From contig CM055100.1 in NCBI GenBank assembly GCA_029204225.1, positions 27,482,649-27,546,648 on the forward strand: a stretch of DNA of 64,000 nt, in the 5' to 3' direction. The notes beneath the pieces were generated by a model. It made no database searches and had not been told where the DNA came from. It worked only from the letters and a program-made list of their open reading frames with translations. This document shows positions 58,713 to 64,000 of this stretch, piece by piece. The translations under genes and the position numbers were made by a program. This DNA comes from Diphasiastrum complanatum (Eukaryota; Streptophyta; Lycopodiopsida; Lycopodiales; Lycopodiaceae). Position 1 is the first letter of the stretch; each line of letters begins with the position of its first letter.

Positions 58713-59266
58713 TTGCAGATAGTGGTACCACAAACGGCCAAGGGTTTTGGCAAGCTTGAAACAATTTCATTGCCAAATTTTCAGAGTGATGAGTGGCCTA
58801 CTTCTGACAGTGTTGTTTTGGATCCGTCAGATGCAAGTTATTCTTGGATGTTAGAAATGCCAAATTTTCAGAGTGATGAGTGGCCTACTTCTGACAGTGT
58901 TGTTTTTGGATCCGTCAGATGCAAGTTATTCTTGGATGTTAGAAATGCAAGATAAGTACGGGGTCGATAATTATTCACCTAAGTTGGTTTCCCTCATTGC
59001 ATATATTTGTTGATTTTTCAAGTGCAAGTGTTCGAAGGACACCAACTTTATTTGTTTGCAAGGATTTATCAGATGAGATTTTGTCAGATCTCATGGATCA
59101 AGACTGGGATAGTAAAACAAATAATGATATAGAATGTAGGACAAAAAAATCGTCAATGATCCTTTGTTATCATATCGAAAAACACATGCTTAGTCTCACA
59201 TTTAACTATCAGAGATTCAAGAAAACTGATGGTACATGGCTACCACAGATCAAGACTTCCAAATAA
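58713..59266 (+). pseudogene. Unrecognised coding-like segment with an 87-bp duplication
   Basis: Frames read PNFQSDEWPTSDSVVLDPSD and, later, SPKLVSLIAYI, DFSSASVRRTPTLFVCKDLS and DEILSDLMDQDWDSK. This does not look like copia gag or pol. An 87-bp unit (58771-58857) is tandemly repeated at 58858-58945 with one inserted T that shifts the frame. It may be a host-gene fragment next to or captured by the element; I do not recognise the family. Confidence 0.4.
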
Positions 59267-59269
59267 ATG

Positions 59270-61143
59270 GTCACACAATGACATAATTTGCAATGACACA
59301 TTCACTAATATTTGTCTTGTTATAGTTGCGAAAAAGACAGGAGTTGATAATGTGCTACAAAGATCTACCTACAACAATCACCATTGTGGAAGAGCAATAG
59401 ATTCAAATATAGTTCAGTAGAATTTGTGTATAGACTCTTTCATTCAATGAATGAAAGCCCAAGTTGGGCATCAGTACATATTTTTTGGGCTCTTAAATTC
59501 AATAAAAGCTGCATTTGATATATAATTGTATATGTTCCTATCAATTCTATACATTTTGCATCTATGTTTGTTCAGTGCTATCTATGTTTTTTTAATTGTT
59601 ATTTAGTATAATAACATCATCATCAGCGCCATCATCAACAAGGGGTGGTTGAAGCCTTGTCCTCACCACTATGCTCACGATCATTTCCTATCTGAATCTA
59701 TACACAAGGGCTGTTGTGTATTCAGAAAGCGTAAACTGCAAGATAGAATATTCACGTATTAGTTATGGTTAGAAAATTTACGAAATAAAAAATTAATTAC
59801 GATTCCAAAATAAAAAATAAACAGAACAAATTACCTTTGAAATATCAACATCATAGTGAAGGTTGAACCATTCAAAAAATAACTTTGCCATATACAAAGT
59901 GTATCACCCACAACTGAATGAATAATTTTGCTGGGGTGACTGCAAAAAGTTCAGCACACAAGATATCAGTGAAGGAAGCCACACAACGAATAGAATACAA
60001 GAATGTATTTACAAATTGTCGGGAGGATCGAGTCAATATCTTTATGTGTATTACTAGCCACATTCATCTTTACACAAAAAGAAGCTTAATTACATTATCT
60101 ACAGATGTCGTGAAAGAGATCAAGTTTAAGTTCCAATGCTCACTACAAATAAAATAGACAGTCAATTAGCTGCAATTCTGAGAAATATTTCCAAATTGGA
60201 ATGCAAATGATAAAGCTATTAACAGCAAGAAGCATATTAAATTGTCTTGCTTGGTATGATATGGCACAAGCATGTATTTGGTGAGTTCTGTACATCCACT
60301 AAACAGACACTCTACGAAGGTGTCGTTATTATCCTTAATGGACTGAAGAAAAAATTTGACGAGAACTAAAACTTATTGGCTTGAATCTCTTGCAATGTCA
60401 AATTGCAAGAGTTGAACCCCAGATTCTATCACATGACTCACTAATAGAATATTCTATTCTTGCTCTTCTTGCTTGTGGTTAAAGTAGGGTGGATTAATTA
60501 GTGGATGTAAGTCTTTCACTATCTTCAAGCAAAAAATCACCCATTGATGCCATTTTCGAATGTGAAAAAGCACTAGAAACTCTTATGGTTTCTCTAAGAA
60601 ATCTGAACCTAAAGTCTTCTAGCAATTTAGAAAGCTTATAGACTCAATCCTATCACTCATGAACCAATCTAGAATGATGGAAATTTAGATTCTAGTCTCA
60701 AACTTGCAAAACCACTCCTTAATCTATGATTTTTAGCAATTTCTCTCTTCAACCTCAACATACACTCAAAAAATCAGAGAAGATGAATTAGTGCACCTAA
60801 TTCAAGCTTCAATTTTAATTTTTTTGGCTGATCTAATCCAAGAACTAATCAAGGGATTAGATTCACTATAGAAAATGCTTGATTTTGCATAAAAAATCAC
60901 TCAAATTGGGTATGTGAGTCAAATTCTACAAATTTTTGAAATTTCTCAGTCAAAACCAGAGTTGTACGGCCTCACACGTGTGAAAAGAGTTCCTACAACC
61001 CACAACAAGATTTGGACTAAAAATTTTGAGGATAGCTATCAAATCCAACTCGCTACACAAAATTTGACTAGTTTCCAAAAAACTGCTAATTTTGGTTTTA
61101 ATTTGGATTAACCCTATCGATTTCAACAAAACCTCTTGTACTA
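59270..61143. other. No gene recognised; right part is probable retroelement leader
   Basis: AT-rich. A possible retroposon tail (TTCAATAAAAGC) lies near 59500. 60300-61143, read on the minus strand, directly follows the PBS of the LTR at 61157 and is probably its untranslated leader. No coding motif seen. Confidence 0.5.
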
Positions 61144-61903
61144 GGCTCTGATACCATGTGCAAAAAGTACAAAAAGGACCAAGAGTGGATTCTAATCTGA
61201 TCCTCAAGAGTGATTGGTTGTTAGATTACTTGATCTATCAATCTACTTGAGATTAAGATCAATCTAGATCAATTCTAGATACAAAATCCTAACAAGAACA
61301 ATCATTAATTGAAGGTAGGTGTACTTTCTGGTTTCACACGTGTGAAACACTGTCTGAGTATGGACTCCAACCTGAAAATCACGTACACATTGATAGCACC
61401 TCAAAACAATCAAAAGAAATGTAGACAAATGGAGAGAATCACTCAAAATTGCTTCCAAAACCAAGATTCGTGTCTCGCATTGATTATGGCCAAATAAGCC
61501 TCTATATATACACTTTTGGAGCTCGAGGTATTGATCATGCATCAGATCTCACACGTGTGAGGATGCCTTGTCACCATCATGCAATTTGACACTTGAATCA
61601 AAACTTTTCATTTTGGGCATTTTTGGTTTATTTTCCTACTATATGGAGATCTTCTGCAAATAATTTTGCAGTATTACGGTGATAGTTAGGGTCATTTTTA
61701 AGATCTTCGTTGGTTGTAGATTTGTTCGTTGACTTGTTCGAAGATTTCTTCTTTGAAGAGTTTCAACGATTTGCCGAAGATTTCGATTCAGGTTTCGAAG
61801 AGCCTTTGATTCTTGTGGTGACTTTGAATAGCTTTTCTACGTCGCTTGACCCTGGTCTTATGTCTTCGCCAATTTTCCTTCAATAATATCAATCCTTTGC
61901 ACA
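61144..61903 (-). mobile_element. Antisense LTR with PBS (family D)
   Basis: LTR 61157-61903 (747 bp), reading TGTGCAAAGG to CTTTTTGCACA on the minus strand, with PBS complement GGCTCTGATACCA at 61144-61156. A TATATATA box sits near 61503. Two copies of the palindrome TCACACGTGTGA lie in the LTR and one in the leader. Confidence 0.78.
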
Positions 61904-61984
61904 ACGGCATCAGTCGAATCTTTTGCTTTCGAGTCTGCAACAGTTGGTGTTGCTACATACTGGTACTTCGGTCAGGGCTTCTAC

Positions 61985-62435
61985 GGCTAAGGACAGTCAG
62001 GATACTTGTGGTCAGACTCCCTACAGTGACAACACCTCTGCAATACACCTGATGAAAGATCCCGTATTTCATTCCAGAACGAAGCACATTGCAATCAAGT
62101 ACCACTTGATCAGAGATCTGATTGAAAAGAAGATGCTGCAGACCACCTTCTTTGGAACGAAAGACATGATTGCTGACATCTTCACCAAAGCCCTAGACAA
62201 AGGACTCTTTGAGAGACAGAGGAGGAGTCTCGGGATCGTAAAGCTATCATGCCTTGAGAGGGAGCTAAAGACACAAAACGTTTTTGTTTACAAAGCCTTG
62301 CTAGCTTTCAACCCTCAGCCTGACGAAAAGTTTCACGAACACGAAAGTCAGGAGGCACAAAACACGAAAAATTTTGCGAACACGAAAGTCAAAGGAAATG
62401 AAGATGAACGGTTCACGAACACGAAAGATTCATGA
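61985..62435 (+). pseudogene. Ty1/copia RNase H C-terminal fragment
   Basis: Reads YSDNTSAIHLMKDPVFHSRT then KHIAIKYHLIRDLIEKKM and KDMIADIFTKALDKGLFE, the standard end of copia pol. It is open for 150 residues, then a tail with repeated HEHES/NTKD words to the stop at 62433. The upstream part is cut off at the family D LTR. No matching 3' LTR was identified with confidence. Confidence 0.9.
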
Positions 62436-62499
62436 ACGAGAATCTTTTGCGGTCTGGCACTAGAATTCTTTGCGGTCCAGTATGAGAGAAAGGCAGACG

Positions 62500-62560
62500 A
62501 TCAAAACGAAACCAACGGTGGAAATGGAACCAACGACGGAAACGAAACCAACGATGCGAC
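62500..62560. repeat. 18-bp repeat (AACGAAACCAACG)
   Basis: Three units of about 18 bp with AA(C/T)G(A/G)AACCAACG, following repeated GAACACGAAAG words at 62338-62430. Downstream of copia RNase H. Confidence 0.8.
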
Positions 62561-62659
62561 ACGAAAAATGTTGCGAAATTCGTTTTGCCCTCACGCTCCA
62601 AAGAGTACCAACAAAGATCACAAAGTACCCAGAAGTACAAATATCTGATCTGATGGCAT

Positions 62660-64000
62660 GACGTCAGCAGATACACCTTAAGTCGTGGCTATTCTGCACT
62701 CTTGTAATTCCCTGATTAGTTGTAGATGCTTAATCACTCTAATCTTAGATTTACATAGAGCGACTATACTTACTAGATGATACTTGACATATAGATCAAC
62801 AGAGCACACATACAGTGTAATGTAGTAGTCTGATGCTTGTAAGCAATCAAGACAAAATACAGACAAAAAGTTCGCCTACATGCAAGATGAGTTCTATGAT
62901 CAGGATCCATAGAAATCCAAAAAGTCCGCTAGTAAGCAAGACATAAATCCGTGAGAGAAGTGTATCTCTCTCACGCCAATGCACTGCGTGGATTTGCATG
63001 CAGTGCTTGAAGAAATCAGAGAAAAATCAATATAGATGATTTTCTTGTTGTGTCTGATCTCGAATGCAAATGCTTCTACTGTTAATCGTGTGTCTGAGTT
63101 CTCTTCTTCATTTTAATTCCGCACCTTGGTTGAACCTATGGTGAATGCTGCATTCATTTTATAACCGTAGATCAACAGTGCCTGACTACACTCTGGAGGA
63201 CTGTAGGAGTGATTCAGCTGGTAGTGTCTAGCGATCGCATCCGAACTCCATCCGAGTCGCAAGAGGATTGTAGTTCCTTCGCGAAAGCTTCGCGATACTG
63301 ATTCTTATCATGTACCGTACCAACTGCAACTACCTGAAGAAGATCTCCCGCTTGGCAGCAAAGGAGGAGTGGTAGAGCTTTCAAAACAATTCCTATTGCT
63401 GGTCTTTCAGAGTTTTGGTGGGAACTTTTGTTTAGGCAAGTTCTCCGAAATCTATTGCAAAAGGTTTACAACGGCCGACGGCTCCATCGAGGTTAACGAC
63501 ATTCCGTGTGAAGAAAAATAAAAAAAAACAAAAAAGATCTAAGTTCAGTTGGTGAGGTGGTCCATCACAGGGATCCTTTTGTACAGTTGTTCTCATGGCT
63601 TTAGACATCTCCCAACTTCATTCTCTCAGTCTCAAACGACCTATTTCAACTGTTTCTCTCCCTCCAGACCCCCCTCCTCATTTACGTCAAGCTGTGCTGG
63701 GTTCCATGCTTGTCTCGTCACCCTTTGTTCCTCCTTTGCCCACCTCTTCCCATGGCATTGTTGCCCCCTCGCTTGGTTGTGAAACTCCTTCAACCCTTGT
63801 TGCATTGCCTTCTCAACCTCCTAAATGGGTTCCTTGTCTTGCTTGTGGTCATTTCTGTGAAAATTGTCAACATTTCCTTGTCTAGTTTTAGGCCAAAATT
63901 GCTAAAAATGGCACATAGTTTAGGATCTGACTTTTCACACGTGTGAAACAGGTCTAGATATTTTTAGTAAGTGTATTTTTTCAGTATGAAGAAGTGTCAA
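62660..64000. other. No gene recognised at the right end
   Basis: A Pro/Ser-rich plus-strand frame at 63595-63885 (MALDISQLHSLSLKRPISTV at its start) has no similarity I recognise. TCACACGTGTGA recurs at 63935-63946. Part of this stretch may be the LTR of the copia fragment at 61985. Confidence 0.45.

Noticed and set aside
63595-63885. Pro/Ser-rich 96-aa ORF as a host gene
   Set aside because: No recognised domain and no splice or promoter evidence; mentioned only in the right-end entry.

Overview
This is a window of a repeat-rich, intron-heavy land-plant nuclear genome, most likely an angiosperm with a large genome. The evidence is GT-AG introns up to 6.2 kb, a plant-type kinesin-7, Ty1/copia and Ty3/gypsy retrotransposons primed by initiator-Met tRNA, tRNA-related short retroposons, and many long CT/GA microsatellites. 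Nothing in it looks bacterial or organellar.

The one host gene I can reconstruct with confidence is a plus-strand kinesin-7 (CENP-E-like) motor protein. Its 23 coding exons run from the ATG at 8241 to the TGA at 43034. Every junction is GT-AG and in phase, and the exons sum to 3567 nt (1188 aa). The order is a Ser/Arg/Pro-rich N-terminal extension, a complete motor domain (P-loop, switch I, switch II), then coiled-coil stalk and tail. The presumed promoter carries four G-boxes, several AACGG cores and a (CT)29 tract in the presumed 5' leader.

The 22 introns total about 31 kb and are full of transposon remains. Intron 2 has minisatellite-like repeats. Intron 6 has an antisense copia element whose LTR contains a complete 404-bp TRIM, plus an antisense gypsy remnant. 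Intron 8 has a short SINE-like retroposon. Intron 14 has an antisense gypsy remnant and a GGGAAAC/GTTTCCC cluster. Intron 18 has a MITE with a 9-bp target-site duplication (TSD) and two antisense LTR/PBS junctions. Intron 19 has two related palindrome-rich MITEs, tandem repeats and a second SINE-like copy. All LTR elements I could orient inside the gene are antisense to it.

Left of the gene (1-4.8 kb) is a decayed copia region bounded by two LTRs of one family in opposite orientations. Right of the gene (43-64 kb) I find no convincing host gene. This part holds a complete but decayed copia element with both LTRs and a TSD (48.2-53.9 kb), an opposite-facing relative of it (56.0-57.25 kb), a third copia 5' end (57.3-59.3 kb), an antisense LTR (61.2-61.9 kb) abutting a sense copia RNase H fragment, and long GA/CT arrays.

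The most notable observation is the TRIM at 14811-15214. It has 144-bp LTRs differing at one base, a PBS, a PPT and a perfect GACAC TSD. About half of each LTR is a 73-nt tRNA-like sequence with good A and B boxes. This architecture resembles Cassandra elements (5S rRNA in the LTR), but built on a tRNA.
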